This document shows, one piece after another, positions 15,328 to 23,733 of a DNA stretch of 64,000 nt (positions are counted from its first letter, which is position 1; each line of letters opens with the position of its first letter). The notes beneath the pieces were generated by a model, which saw nothing but the letters and a program-made list of their open reading frames with translations, made no database searches and had not been told where the DNA came from. This DNA comes from Sinosporangium album (GTDB lineage Bacteria > Actinomycetota > Actinomycetes > Streptosporangiales > Streptosporangiaceae). The stretch covers positions 1 through 64,000 of the forward strand of contig NZ_FNCN01000008.1 of the NCBI RefSeq assembly GCF_900100605.1. The letters run 5' to 3'. A program made the position numbers and the translations under genes.

Positions 15328-16587
15328 TCACACTCCGCCGGGGCGGTAGCCGTACCCGTCGACCTGTTCGAGGGCGTCGCGCATCTGGTGGACGAGCACG
15401 CCGAGGCTTTCCATCGACTGGGAGGTCCAGCCGTGGAGTGTCCGGGTGAGGTCGGTCACCTCGCGCGTCATGATCTGCTGTTCGTTGGCGGCGCTTTCGC
15501 CGGCTTTGGCGGTGGCTCCGAGTTGGGTGACGAGGGCGGCGAGGCCGCCGTGGAGGCGTTTGCCTTCGGCGGCGATGTCGCGTTGCAGGGCTTCGAGGCG
15601 TTGCAGTACTTCCGTGGGGGTGTTGAGGGCTTCGCCGAGTCTGCGCAGGTCGGCGGCGGCGGCGCCGACGGCGTTGAGCGATCCGGCGAGGGCGGACGCG
15701 GCGGTGGCCATGCGCTGGGCCTGTTCGCCTTGGAGTGCGGCCGCGATCTGGCTGCCGGTTCCGCGGAGGGTGTCGTTCATGGTGTCGATGCTGTGCCGGA
15801 GGGTGCGGCTGAATTCGGCGAGGGAGCGTTCGCTGACAGGTGTGCCGCCGATGCCCTTGCGGGCGATGACGACCGTCGCGTAGGCGAGGTCGCGCGCGAC
15901 CTGTTCTCGGAGGCGGATGCGTGAGGCGAGGCCGTCGAGGAGGTGGAGGACGAACGTCAACATGATGATCGCCAGGACGAGCAGGGCGACCGCCATGGCG
16001 GTCTGGGCGAGGGTCCAGACTCCGCTGAATCCCCGCTGCCAGGCGTACAGAAACGCCTGTTTCCCGTCGGTCGCGCCGTAGGCGTCCAGCGCCTGGTGCA
16101 GTTGCCACCAGGCGAGAACGATGGGCGAGAAGATGAGGATGTCGCGGAGGATCTCCATCCATCTGGCGAGGGCGGCCGGGGCCGCGGCCTCCGGCACGAG
16201 CACGTCGGGCGGGTAGGCGGTGACCAGATCGACGCCGCCGAGGTTCGCGCCGGATTTGATCTCGCCGGCCAGTTCGCGTAGGGCCCGCCCGGGCGGGGGC
16301 CGACGCGGCGCGGCCGGTGGCGCGGGTACGGCGGGAGCCGCCGCCGCGCCTCGGCCCGGTCCCGGGCCGGCCGCTCCATAGCGTGCGGCACCGGGGCGTG
16401 CCGCGGGCGGCGCCACAGCGGGGGCCGCCCCGTAAACGGGCGTCGTGGGAGGGGCCGCGCCGAAGGGCGTCGGCAGTGGCGGTGCGGTCGGCGGCGGCGG
16501 CCGTCTGCGGCCGTCGATCCGGTCGGCGACCCGTTCGAGCCGGGTCGCCAGTTCCGCGAGAATGGCCGCCGTCAACGGGGTGCTCAC
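15328..16587 (-). CDS. Membrane protein with long coiled-coil tail (possible MotA/ZorA-like partner)
   Basis: A 419-residue protein from GTG 16587, preceded by AAGGAGG. Residues 29-100 are Pro/Ala-rich, and hydrophobic helices lie at about 147-162 and 195-217. The remaining 200 residues are helical with methyl-accepting-protein-like heptads ('LRHSIDTMNDTLRGTGSQI', 'ALQRDIAAEGKRL'). Two membrane helices with a long cytoplasmic coiled coil, next to a MotB/ZorB-like gene, suggest a motor- or sensor-like membrane unit. Direct similarity to ZorA was not demonstrable by eye. Confidence 0.6.
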   Translation of the reverse strand: MSTPLTAAILAELATRLERVADRIDGRRRPPPPTAPPLPTPFGAAPPTTPVYGAAPAVAPPAARPGAARYGAAGPGPGRGAAAAPAVPAPPAAPRRPPPGRALRELAGEIKSGANLGGVDLVTAYPPDVLVPEAAAPAALARWMEILRDILIFSPIVLAWWQLHQALDAYGATDGKQAFLYAWQRGFSGVWTLAQTAMAVALLVLAIIMLTFVLHLLDGLASRIRLREQVARDLAYATVVIARKGIGGTPVSERSLAEFSRTLRHSIDTMNDTLRGTGSQIAAALQGEQAQRMATAASALAGSLNAVGAAAADLRRLGEALNTPTEVLQRLEALQRDIAAEGKRLHGGLAALVTQLGATAKAGESAANEQQIMTREVTDLTRTLHGWTSQSMESLGVLVHQMRDALEQVDGYGYRPGGV

Positions 16588-16603
16588 GGGATGTCCGTCC
16601 TCC

Positions 16604-18712
16604 TTAAGGCACACCGAACAGCACGACCAGGACAAAGATCGCCACCACGAGCACGACGGCGAGGACCGCCACTCCCCCGAGCAGGAGGCGGGTCAGCGTG
16701 TCGCCGTCCCACCACCATCTCTGGAACGGGGTGGCTTGGAGTGGGAGCCGCGGGTCGCTGTCGGACCGTACCGCCGTGATGCTCACGGCCGGTGCGGCGG
16801 CCGCGGTGCGCACCGGGTGGTGCCGCAGGCCGTGTTCGCCGAACCAGCGGGTTCCCGCGTGTTCCATGACGATGGCGCCGAGCTTCGGGTCCCCGACCTG
16901 CTGGACCAGCGCGTGCAGCAGCACGGGCGCGCCGGACGTCTTCTGGAGGATGCCGCGGATCACCCACTCGTCGGCGAGGGCGTCGCCGTACGAGACCGAG
17001 AACATCCACTGGAGGATGCTCGACTGCTTGGCGAGGTCGTCGGGCTCGATGCGTTGGACGGTCGGGACGAGGTAGTCGCATTCCGCCATCACCGCGATGG
17101 ACCGCTCGCGTTCGCGCGGCGTGTCGCGCCGGACGGAGGCCCGTTCGAGCAGCAGCCAGGCCAGGTCCTGCGAGGTGTCCGCGTACCGGGCCGCGGCGGC
17201 CAGCAGTTCGGAGGTCGGCGCCGCGCTGAGCAGGCCTTTCACTTCGACCGCGTCGTAGCGCAGGCCGAGGGTCACGGCCCGTTCCACGTAGTGGAGGCGG
17301 ACGGCGTGCATGGCCTTCGCGGAGTGCGTGCGCAGTTCGGCGGCGATGACCGCGAGCGGCGGCGGGTTGCGGGTGAGCACTCCGCGCAGGTGCGCGTCGT
17401 CGCCGCTCGTGGTCATGAAGCGGCGTACGGCTGCCGCCACGGCCCTGTCGGCCAGCTCGGCGTATTCACCTCCGGCCGAGGCCAGCCCGTCGATCACCTC
17501 GGCCAGGGCGGCGGAGTCGAGTTCGTCCCAGTTCTCCCCGATATGCGCGGACCAGACGTGCAGCGCGCCGACCGTCTCGTGGAAGGGCGCGGGCTCGGTG
17601 GAGGTGCGCACCAGCAGGCGCACCAGGCTGGTCCAGGAGGGGGCCCAGGCGTGCGCGGTGGCGCCGGTGAGGGGGCCGCGGGGGCGCAGGTCCCGCACGA
17701 GGTCGGGGCCGCCGTGGCGGTAGGCGACGGCGAGCGCGGCGGCGAGGTCGAGCGCCTCCGCGGGGACCTCGCCCGCGGTGCCCGCACTACCCACGCTGAC
17801 CGTACTACCCACGCTGACCGTACTACCCGTGCTGCCGGCACTGCCCGTGCCGCCCGTGCCGAGGAACACGCGGGTGCCGTTCGCGGCTTGGTCGGGACGG
17901 GGCCGTTCGGTGACGGCGACGAGGCGGGGCCGGTGGCGGCTGCGTGGTTCGACCGCTTCGCGGGTGGCGAACGTCCATGGCCGGTCGGGGTCGTCGCCGA
18001 GCACGTCGACCACGGCGCAGACCAGCTCGGCGGCGTCGCCGTCGGGGACGACCAGCGTGAAGCCGCCCTCGGGTTCGGCGAGGATCGGCGCCAGCAGGTC
18101 GGCGAGGTGCTGCGTCGGCCGCGACCGCGCCCCTTCCCGCAATGCGGCGAGGCCGGCCAGCGCGGCGAGCCGCAGCGTGTCGTACGGCACCGCCTCCAGC
18201 ACGTCGGTTACGCCGCGCGCCGTCGGCCGGGTCTGTTCGGCGGGTCCGGCGCCGCCGTGTCCGCCGCCGCCGTGTCCGCCGGCCTCGGCCGCGGTGTCGG
18301 AGTCGGGGCCGGAGTCGCGGCCTGGGTGGGCGCCGGAATCGGGGCCGGTATCGAGGTCGTCGCCGATCCAGCCGGACCAGGAGGCGAGGCCGAGGGCCAG
18401 TTCGGCGGTGAGCAGCGCGGCGGGTCCGACGAGGGCGTGGGCGACGGTGGAGCCGCGCCGCCCGCGGGGGTCGCGCACGGACAGCTTGCGGACCACCGCG
18501 GCCTCGTGGTCGAAGGTGAGCAGGAGCAGCGCCGTACCGCCCGCGCGCTGGTCGGCCTCGGCCGCCGCCCATTCGGGCGACAGGAGCCGCTGCTCCCATT
18601 TGGTCACGTCGCCGATCGGTAGGGACGCGGAGACCGGCCCCAGCCCGCGGTGTCCGGTCAGCGTAGGGTCATCCCAAGAGAACAGAATCTGGTCAATCGC
18701 CGTCTCGGTCAC
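16604..18712 (-). CDS. GTPase-associated protein 1 (GAP1)-like protein with C-terminal membrane anchor
   Basis: A 702-residue protein. The N-terminal 140 residues ('DQILFSWDDPTLTGHRGLGP' then ASLPI, and 'LTFDHEAAVVRKLSVRDPRG') fit the GAP1-N2 type domain found beside small conflict-system GTPases. A helical middle region follows, with a low-complexity GST/SVGS linker near residue 300 and a membrane helix in the last 25 residues before VLFGVP. It is probably an adaptor linking the GTPase to the membrane. It overlaps or abuts its neighbours (1 bp from the GTPase gene), so it is co-translated. The domain call is from memory of family patterns. Confidence 0.6.
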   Translation of the reverse strand: MTETAIDQILFSWDDPTLTGHRGLGPVSASLPIGDVTKWEQRLLSPEWAAAEADQRAGGTALLLLTFDHEAAVVRKLSVRDPRGRRGSTVAHALVGPAALLTAELALGLASWSGWIGDDLDTGPDSGAHPGRDSGPDSDTAAEAGGHGGGGHGGAGPAEQTRPTARGVTDVLEAVPYDTLRLAALAGLAALREGARSRPTQHLADLLAPILAEPEGGFTLVVPDGDAAELVCAVVDVLGDDPDRPWTFATREAVEPRSRHRPRLVAVTERPRPDQAANGTRVFLGTGGTGSAGSTGSTVSVGSTVSVGSAGTAGEVPAEALDLAAALAVAYRHGGPDLVRDLRPRGPLTGATAHAWAPSWTSLVRLLVRTSTEPAPFHETVGALHVWSAHIGENWDELDSAALAEVIDGLASAGGEYAELADRAVAAAVRRFMTTSGDDAHLRGVLTRNPPPLAVIAAELRTHSAKAMHAVRLHYVERAVTLGLRYDAVEVKGLLSAAPTSELLAAAARYADTSQDLAWLLLERASVRRDTPRERERSIAVMAECDYLVPTVQRIEPDDLAKQSSILQWMFSVSYGDALADEWVIRGILQKTSGAPVLLHALVQQVGDPKLGAIVMEHAGTRWFGEHGLRHHPVRTAAAAPAVSITAVRSDSDPRLPLQATPFQRWWWDGDTLTRLLLGGVAVLAVVLVVAIFVLVVLFGVP
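17786..17857. repeat. Degenerate 18-bp tandem repeat inside the GAP1-like gene
   Basis: About four units of ACTACCCACGCTGACCGT, the first two identical. They encode the Gly/Ser/Thr/Val linker (GSTVSVGSTVSVGS) of the GAP1-like protein and probably vary in copy number. Confidence 0.6.
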
Positions 18713-18713
18713 G

Positions 18714-19784
18714 TCAGCACGACTCCTCCCGCCCGAGCATCCCCGGGTCGACCACGCCCTTCATGGCGAGCAGGGAGAGCAGCGGTTTCAGCACACGTCG
18801 GGGCTGAAAGCCACGCTCGGGGAAATAGTCGCCTTCGGCGCTGACCCCTGTCGCCGAGGCGAAGTGCAGCGTCGAGTCGGCGAACCGGGAGGCGGCCGAG
18901 GCCCACCGCGACGCGCCGTGTGTGGCGAGGAAGGTGTAGGCGTCGGCGCTTTCCCGCTCGACCGTGCCGAGGTGGAAGTCCTCGCCGTCGCGCGACATCC
19001 ACCGGTCGACCGCGGCGAAGCCTCGGTGGCGGAGCAGGTCGGCCTTGTTCACGACGAAGGCGGCCGGCAGCGGGAGCAGCGGCCGTTTCTCGGGGTTGAG
19101 CGTGTGTTCCAGGGTGCGGAGGGCGTTGCCGAACGTGGGGTCGCCCGCGGCGCGCTCTTTCTCGGGGGCGCCGAGCCCTCCGACGCGCATCGGGTCGACG
19201 ATGAAGATGAGCGCGTTGACCGCGCCGAGGAAGCGTACGGCTTCGCCGCTGCGCTCCTGCACCTCGCCGGCGACGTCGAAGAAGGTCACGGCGTAGCGCG
19301 CGGGGCGCGGGCGGTCGACGTTGGTGACCTTGAGGGTGTCGACGTAGCCGATGGCGTCGTGGGAGGTGCGGGTGAGCTGCTCGCGTCTGGCGAGGAACGG
19401 TTCGACCACGGTCTTCATGTAGTCGCGGTGCAGGAAGGGGTGGAACTCCTCGACGCGCAGTCCGACCTCGGGCAGGTGGGCGGTCCGTGCGAATTCGCCG
19501 ATCATCGCCGCGAGCAGGTGGGTTTTGCCGGCGACGGCCGTACCGATCATGCCGATGACGACGCGGCCCTCGTATTCGCCGTATTCGTGGGGAAGGTGGT
19601 GGGGTGGTCTCTCCCCTGGGCACTCGCGGTAGGCGAAGGTCAGGCGGTGTCTCCACCGCGTGTCGGACTCGCCGTCTTCACGGACCAGCTCGCGGGCCGC
19701 GCCGGTGTTCTCGTCGAGGCTGACGAGGCGGGCGCGCTTCCATGGGAACTCGTGGAGGCAGATGGGGCACCGGACCGTGGTCAC
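18714..19784 (-). CDS. P-loop GTPase of a GTPase-associated system
   Basis: A 356-residue GTPase. The Walker A/G1 is G81-TAVAGKT88, G3 is D170-VAGE ('VTFFDVAGEVQE') and G4 is N246-KAD249 ('VVNKADLL'). The N-terminus has Cys pairs (CPICL at 6-10; CPGE at 55) that could form a zinc ribbon. The G-domain resembles the double-GTPase-like proteins of bacterial conflict systems, which act as nucleotide-dependent switches. The start is an ATG or alternative at 19784 that overlaps the kinase-like gene's stop. The GAP1-like gene follows after 1 bp. Confidence 0.8.
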   Translation of the reverse strand: MTTVRCPICLHEFPWKRARLVSLDENTGAARELVREDGESDTRWRHRLTFAYRECPGERPPHHLPHEYGEYEGRVVIGMIGTAVAGKTHLLAAMIGEFARTAHLPEVGLRVEEFHPFLHRDYMKTVVEPFLARREQLTRTSHDAIGYVDTLKVTNVDRPRPARYAVTFFDVAGEVQERSGEAVRFLGAVNALIFIVDPMRVGGLGAPEKERAAGDPTFGNALRTLEHTLNPEKRPLLPLPAAFVVNKADLLRHRGFAAVDRWMSRDGEDFHLGTVERESADAYTFLATHGASRWASAASRFADSTLHFASATGVSAEGDYFPERGFQPRRVLKPLLSLLAMKGVVDPGMLGREESC

Positions 19785-20920
19785 CGCACCACCCCGATCA
19801 GCGTGACCGCGCCGACGGCGACGAGCACCAGGGCCAGTCCGGCGGTGAGGACGACCGCGATGGCCGTCGCGGGCGCCCGCCGCGCGGCGCGTAACGCCGA
19901 GGCGAGCGATCCGCGCGGCTCGCGGCCCGAGACGGCCCGGCTCCCCGCGGACCAGAGCCCCGCCCCCGGCGTGTCGGCGGCGCGGCGGCGCGCGGTCTCG
20001 GCGCGGAAGGCGTGCTGGGCCGCACGCATCGCCTCGAACTCGGCGCGGACCGCGCGCTCGCCGTCGAGCCGCCGCCAGAGTACGGCCGGAGCCTGCGCGT
20101 CGGCGCCCTCTGCCCTGCCGACTCCCCTGCCGGTTCCGGCGTCGAGGCGGCGCAGGAGTTGCCTGGCGTAGGGCCGGTCGGCGGCGCGGGGGGCGCGGGT
20201 GCCTTCCAGCAGCCGCTGGAAGGAGAAGTCGAGCCGCGCGAGGACGTCGGCGACCTCGGCGGAGGTGGTGGTCGGTTCCCGGGAGGCGAGCCTGGCGATG
20301 AGTACGGCCGCGGCGTGGATGTCGTCGCGGCTGTCGGCGGCGCCGACGCCCTCAAGCTGCTCGGGGGAATCCCACGGCACCTCGCCGAGGGGGCGGCCCC
20401 GGGGGCGTCCCGCCTCGGCCGCGTGGCCGAAGTCGGCGATCATCAGCGGGCCGCCTTCCCAGCGCAGGTGCTCGGGCCGGAGCCGGCGGTGGACGACGCG
20501 GGCGTGGTCGAGCCAGGCGAGCCCGGTCAGGAGGTCTTTGAGCAGCGCGGTCAGCTCGTCGCTGCGGAGTTCGGGGTTGTCGGCGACGGGGGCGAGGTCG
20601 TCGCGCCGGTAGGTCACGAGCACCCGGCGGGGGCCGGCCAGCGGCGAGTAGCCGATGAGGCGGCTGAGCTGGACGGGGTATTCGCCTTCCGGGATGCGGC
20701 CGAGGAGCCGCTCTCCTATCTCGACCTCGCGTCTGAGCAGGGCGGCGCCGCCGTCGCCGACGGCCTCTTTGAGGGCGACCGGGCCTTCGACGGCGTGCCT
20801 GCCGTAGCGCACCGAGTGGTTGCCGCGCAGCACGGGCGGCCCCGCGAAGTCCACATGGAACGGTTGCGGCCCCCTACCCGGGACGAAGGGCACGTAGAGC
20901 ATCAAAGGATCGGTAGCCAC
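19781..20920 (-). CDS. Protein kinase-like membrane protein, catalytic loop altered
   Basis: A 379-residue Ser/Thr kinase-fold protein with a C-terminal membrane helix (about 350-375). The ATP-anchoring lysine (VALK, K51) and the metal-binding DFG (D163) are present. The catalytic-loop HRD-x-K-x-x-N is replaced by H144-R-R-L-R-P-E-H, which lacks the catalytic Asp, Lys and Asn. It is therefore probably a pseudokinase that binds nucleotide or partners rather than phosphorylating. It opens the leftward operon, diverging from the CHAT protease gene across 239 bp. Confidence 0.75.
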   Translation of the reverse strand: MATDPLMLYVPFVPGRGPQPFHVDFAGPPVLRGNHSVRYGRHAVEGPVALKEAVGDGGAALLRREVEIGERLLGRIPEGEYPVQLSRLIGYSPLAGPRRVLVTYRRDDLAPVADNPELRSDELTALLKDLLTGLAWLDHARVVHRRLRPEHLRWEGGPLMIADFGHAAEAGRPRGRPLGEVPWDSPEQLEGVGAADSRDDIHAAAVLIARLASREPTTTSAEVADVLARLDFSFQRLLEGTRAPRAADRPYARQLLRRLDAGTGRGVGRAEGADAQAPAVLWRRLDGERAVRAEFEAMRAAQHAFRAETARRRAADTPGAGLWSAGSRAVSGREPRGSLASALRAARRAPATAIAVVLTAGLALVLVAVGAVTLIGVVR

Positions 20921-21159
20921 AGATCACCCCGCCTCTACCCCGAACTCACAAGAAACTCAAGCGGCTCGGAAAAGCCCGCCGTGTTCATTATCCGACGAAG
21001 GAGACCTAGTCTTAGGACACAAGCCAGAATACTCTCTACTGACCGTTACACCTGTGAGAGTAATCGGATGATCACCGGAAATCAAAATCGGAGATCAAGC
21101 GCCAGATTCACCCATATGCACTGATGCACGGTGTCCCACCAGCCCCAGGCGGTTGCCCG
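20921..21159. promoter_or_regulatory. Shared AT-richer spacer between the two large divergent operons
   Basis: This is the only clearly AT-richer stretch in the 20-kb locus. It contains CCTA-GTCT-TAGG at 21005-21016 and several near-palindromic tracts up to 21100, so it probably holds both divergent promoters and their operators. AGGCGG, seven bases before ATG 21160, may act as the ribosome binding site. Confidence 0.5.
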
Positions 21160-22041
21160 ATGATCACATATGACGAAGCCCGGAGGAACGGTGTCATCAC
21201 CGCCCTGGCCCAGGTTTTCGATTCCGAGGCCAAGAGTTACGCGCTTCTGGAGGACATGGGCGTCGACCGCACCCGACTTCCCCACTTCGGCTCCCTCGCC
21301 GCGGAGTTCTTCTGGCGGCAGGTGGTGCGGGAACTCGCCCACGGCATGGCCGAGCCCGGCCTGACCGAGCTGGTCGACACCGCATACCGCCTCTATCCGG
21401 GCAATGAGGTCTTCCGGCGCTACTCCGGCGCGGCCCCCTCCCCCGCGGCGCCCCCGGCTGCGCCCGGGGCGACCCGGCCGCTGCGGGTGCTCTGCCTGCA
21501 GTCCGCCCCCGGCAACACGGCCGAGCTGCGGCTCGACCGCGAATACCGGGAGATGCTGCGCGTGGCCGAGACCCGCACCGCCCGCGGGCTTGAGGTGGTC
21601 GTCTCCCCCGCGACCCGCGCCGACGACATCCAGCGCCGCCTGCTGTCGGGCTCGTGGGACGTGGTGCACTTCTCCGGCCACGGCACAAGCGATGGGCGGC
21701 TGCTGTTCGAGGACCGCTGGGGGGACGACTACCCGGTGTCGGTCGAGGTCCTCGCCGAGGTCTTCGAGGCCGCCGCGGGCACGCTGGAGTGCGTGGTGCT
21801 GGCGAGCTGCTACAGCGGGGCCTACGCCGCCGAGCTGCTGCGTTGCGCCCGTGCCGTCGCGGGGTCGAGCACGCCGATCTCCGACGACTGCGCGATCGCG
21901 TTCGTCGAGGGGTTCTACGAGGCACTGGCGGAGGGCCGCGACGCGCGGAAGGCGTTCGACAACGGCAAGAGCCGTATGAGGCTGCTCGGGTGCGGTTCCG
22001 GCGACATGCACTTCGAGGCGAGGGAGGGCCATGAGCGGTGA
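21160..22041 (+). CDS. EAD1-CHAT caspase-like protease
   Basis: A 293-residue protein. Residues 8-90 form an effector-associated EAD1-type domain ('ITALAQVFDSEAKSYALLED ... YPGNEVFRR'), a death-like adaptor that pairs with matching domains. A Pro/Ala linker leads to a CHAT protease domain with catalytic His174 in 'HFSGHGTSDG' and Cys217 in 'LASCYSGAYAAEL'. CHAT proteases of conflict systems cleave target proteins once triggered. It opens the rightward operon. An in-frame ATG at 21124 adds only 12 residues of poor quality. The same EAD1 type recurs in the E2 fusion encoded three genes downstream. Confidence 0.88.
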   Translation: MITYDEARRNGVITALAQVFDSEAKSYALLEDMGVDRTRLPHFGSLAAEFFWRQVVRELAHGMAEPGLTELVDTAYRLYPGNEVFRRYSGAAPSPAAPPAAPGATRPLRVLCLQSAPGNTAELRLDREYREMLRVAETRTARGLEVVVSPATRADDIQRRLLSGSWDVVHFSGHGTSDGRLLFEDRWGDDYPVSVEVLAEVFEAAAGTLECVVLASCYSGAYAAELLRCARAVAGSSTPISDDCAIAFVEGFYEALAEGRDARKAFDNGKSRMRLLGCGSGDMHFEAREGHER

Positions 22042-22732
22042 CCGCGCCCGCCTCCCCGGAGGTGTGCCTTCGGGGGCCGAGGCCGCCGGCCCGCCAGCGA
22101 GGAGCACGGTGAAGAGCACGGCGGAGAGCACGGCGGAGAGCACGGCGGAGAGCCTGGTGAGGAGCTTCGAGGCGGGGCTGCGGCTCGGGCGCGACCCGGC
22201 CAACCTCCTGCCCGAGGGGCGGGCCCGCACCACGTCGGGGTCGCCGTGGTGGCCGAGCGAGCGCTGCCCCGTATGCCGCCACAGCTATCGCATCGGCGAC
22301 GACGTGTGGGTGTCCATCGAGAACGGCCGTCTGGTCGTCAGACATGACATGCCCACGTTGAGCTGCCAGTTCCCGGAAAACGCCACGCCTGTGGAGGGGA
22401 CTCCGGTTCTTGAGGCTTTCTACGCCGCACTCGACGCGGCGAATCCGCCTCCAAGAAACTTTGTTGTAGAGCGTTTAAACCCGAGAGATATGCTCTTCGA
22501 TGCTCGAAGGCCCTACCGTGTCCAATGCGTAGGTTGTCCGCGTACCTTCCGCCCATATGAAGTCGTGGCATTCTGCCCCTGCAATCCGGAAGAGCCGAAA
22601 TGCAGATTACGGGCACACCGCGATCCCGGTGCGGGCCTGACCTGTTTCGACGCGCTCATCAGCGACAAACGGCGGCGGCACTGCATGCTGAGTTTCAAGA
22701 AACTCTCATCTCAGCGGTCCGAGGGCTGGTGA
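22031..22732 (+). CDS. Zinc-ribbon protein of the ubiquitin-like operon, with a TTA codon
   Basis: A 233-residue protein overlapping the CHAT gene by 11 bp. The N-terminus carries four S-T-x-E repeats from a 12-bp tandem repeat. Two zinc-binding-like groups follow: CPVCRH near residue 78, and 'CVGCPRTF ... FCPCNPEEPKC' at about 165-195. It probably serves as an adaptor or reader for the tagging system; no catalytic motif is visible. From about 22430 to 22620 the composition drops in GC, with AGA, GTT, GTA and an in-frame TTA codon at 22475-22477, unusual for this genome. A lower-confidence alternative is a recombined gene. Confidence 0.65.
   Translation: MSGDRARLPGGVPSGAEAAGPPARSTVKSTAESTAESTAESLVRSFEAGLRLGRDPANLLPEGRARTTSGSPWWPSERCPVCRHSYRIGDDVWVSIENGRLVVRHDMPTLSCQFPENATPVEGTPVLEAFYAALDAANPPPRNFVVERLNPRDMLFDARRPYRVQCVGCPRTFRPYEVVAFCPCNPEEPKCRLRAHRDPGAGLTCFDALISDKRRRHCMLSFKKLSSQRSEGW
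22099..22152. repeat. 12-bp tandem repeat in the zinc-ribbon gene
   Basis: GAGCACGGCGGA is repeated three times after a variant first copy. It encodes the STAE-type repeats at the protein's N-terminus. Confidence 0.7.
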
Positions 22733-23733
22733 TGCGGCGCTACACCCGCCACAGCGGCATTCCCGGCTGGAACCAGGAACGCCTGGCCTCCTCGTCCGCG
22801 GTCGTCATCGGGATGGGTGCGCTCGGCAGCGAGGTCGCCCGCATGCTCGCCCAGAGCGGGGTGGGCCACCTCGTCCTCTGCGACGGCGACACGGTGAGCG
22901 AGTCCAATCTCAACCGCGGCTCGCTGTACGGCGCCACCGACGTGGGCATGGCCAAGGTCGATGCGGCGGCGGCCCACCTGTCCGCGATCAACCCCGGTGT
23001 CCACGTCGACCCCCGGCCCACCTGGTCGTCGTGCGGGGTGGGGCTGAGCGAACTGCGCGACGCCGACGCCGTGCTGAGCTGCCTGGACAGCCGCGCCGCG
23101 CGGGTGGAGCTGGCGCGGCGCTGCAACCTGGCGGGGGCGGCCATGCTGGACGGCGGCACCTGGCCGTGGGGCGGCGAGGTGCGGCTCTACACGCCCGACG
23201 GGGCGTGCTACGGCTGCGCCCTCGACGACGCGGGGCGGGCGGAGTCCGACGAGGCCGTGCGGTGCGGGGCGCCGCAGAACGGCGCCGCCTCCGCGGCGTC
23301 GGCGCCGGTGTCCGCGCTCATCGGCTCGCTCATGTCGGCGACGGCGATCCGGATGCTCCTCGACCTTCCGGTGCGTCCCGGTGTGGTCAGCGTGGACGCG
23401 ACGCTCCTGTCGAGCCACCGGGTGCGGGCGGAGCGCGACCCGGCCTGCCCGCTGCACCTCACGATCCCCGCCAAGGCCGTGGAGCGGTCGCCGTACAGCA
23501 GCGACGCGCTCGTCAGGCTGCTGCTCGCCCGGCTTGAGCCCGGCGAGACGGTGCTCACCTGGGCCGACTTCCCCTCACCCGACGACGCCGCGGCCAGGCT
23601 GATCCAGTTGCGCGACGCCGCGCCGGACCAGCGGCTGCGGGACCTCGGGGTCGCTCCCGGGGAGATCCTCACGGTGGTGCGTGAGGGCCGTCCCGACCGC
23701 TACATCGAACTCGCCCGAGGAGGCCGCCGATGA
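22732..23733 (+). CDS. E1-like ThiF-family adenylyltransferase
   Basis: A 333-residue E1-type enzyme that would adenylate the C-terminus of a ubiquitin-like protein. It has the nucleotide-binding G27-x-G-x-x-G32, the 'CDGDTVSESNLNRG' motif (D51, D53, N59, N61, R62) and one Cys pair C159-Y-G-C162, with a lone C239 where a second pair would be expected. C178 ('VRCGAPQNG') is a candidate thioester Cys. Its ATG overlaps the zinc-ribbon stop (TGATG), and its own end overlaps the E2 fusion start, so the set is translationally coupled. The C-terminal 80 residues are an extra domain. Confidence 0.88.
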   Translation: MRRYTRHSGIPGWNQERLASSSAVVIGMGALGSEVARMLAQSGVGHLVLCDGDTVSESNLNRGSLYGATDVGMAKVDAAAAHLSAINPGVHVDPRPTWSSCGVGLSELRDADAVLSCLDSRAARVELARRCNLAGAAMLDGGTWPWGGEVRLYTPDGACYGCALDDAGRAESDEAVRCGAPQNGAASAASAPVSALIGSLMSATAIRMLLDLPVRPGVVSVDATLLSSHRVRAERDPACPLHLTIPAKAVERSPYSSDALVRLLLARLEPGETVLTWADFPSPDDAAARLIQLRDAAPDQRLRDLGVAPGEILTVVREGRPDRYIELARGGRR

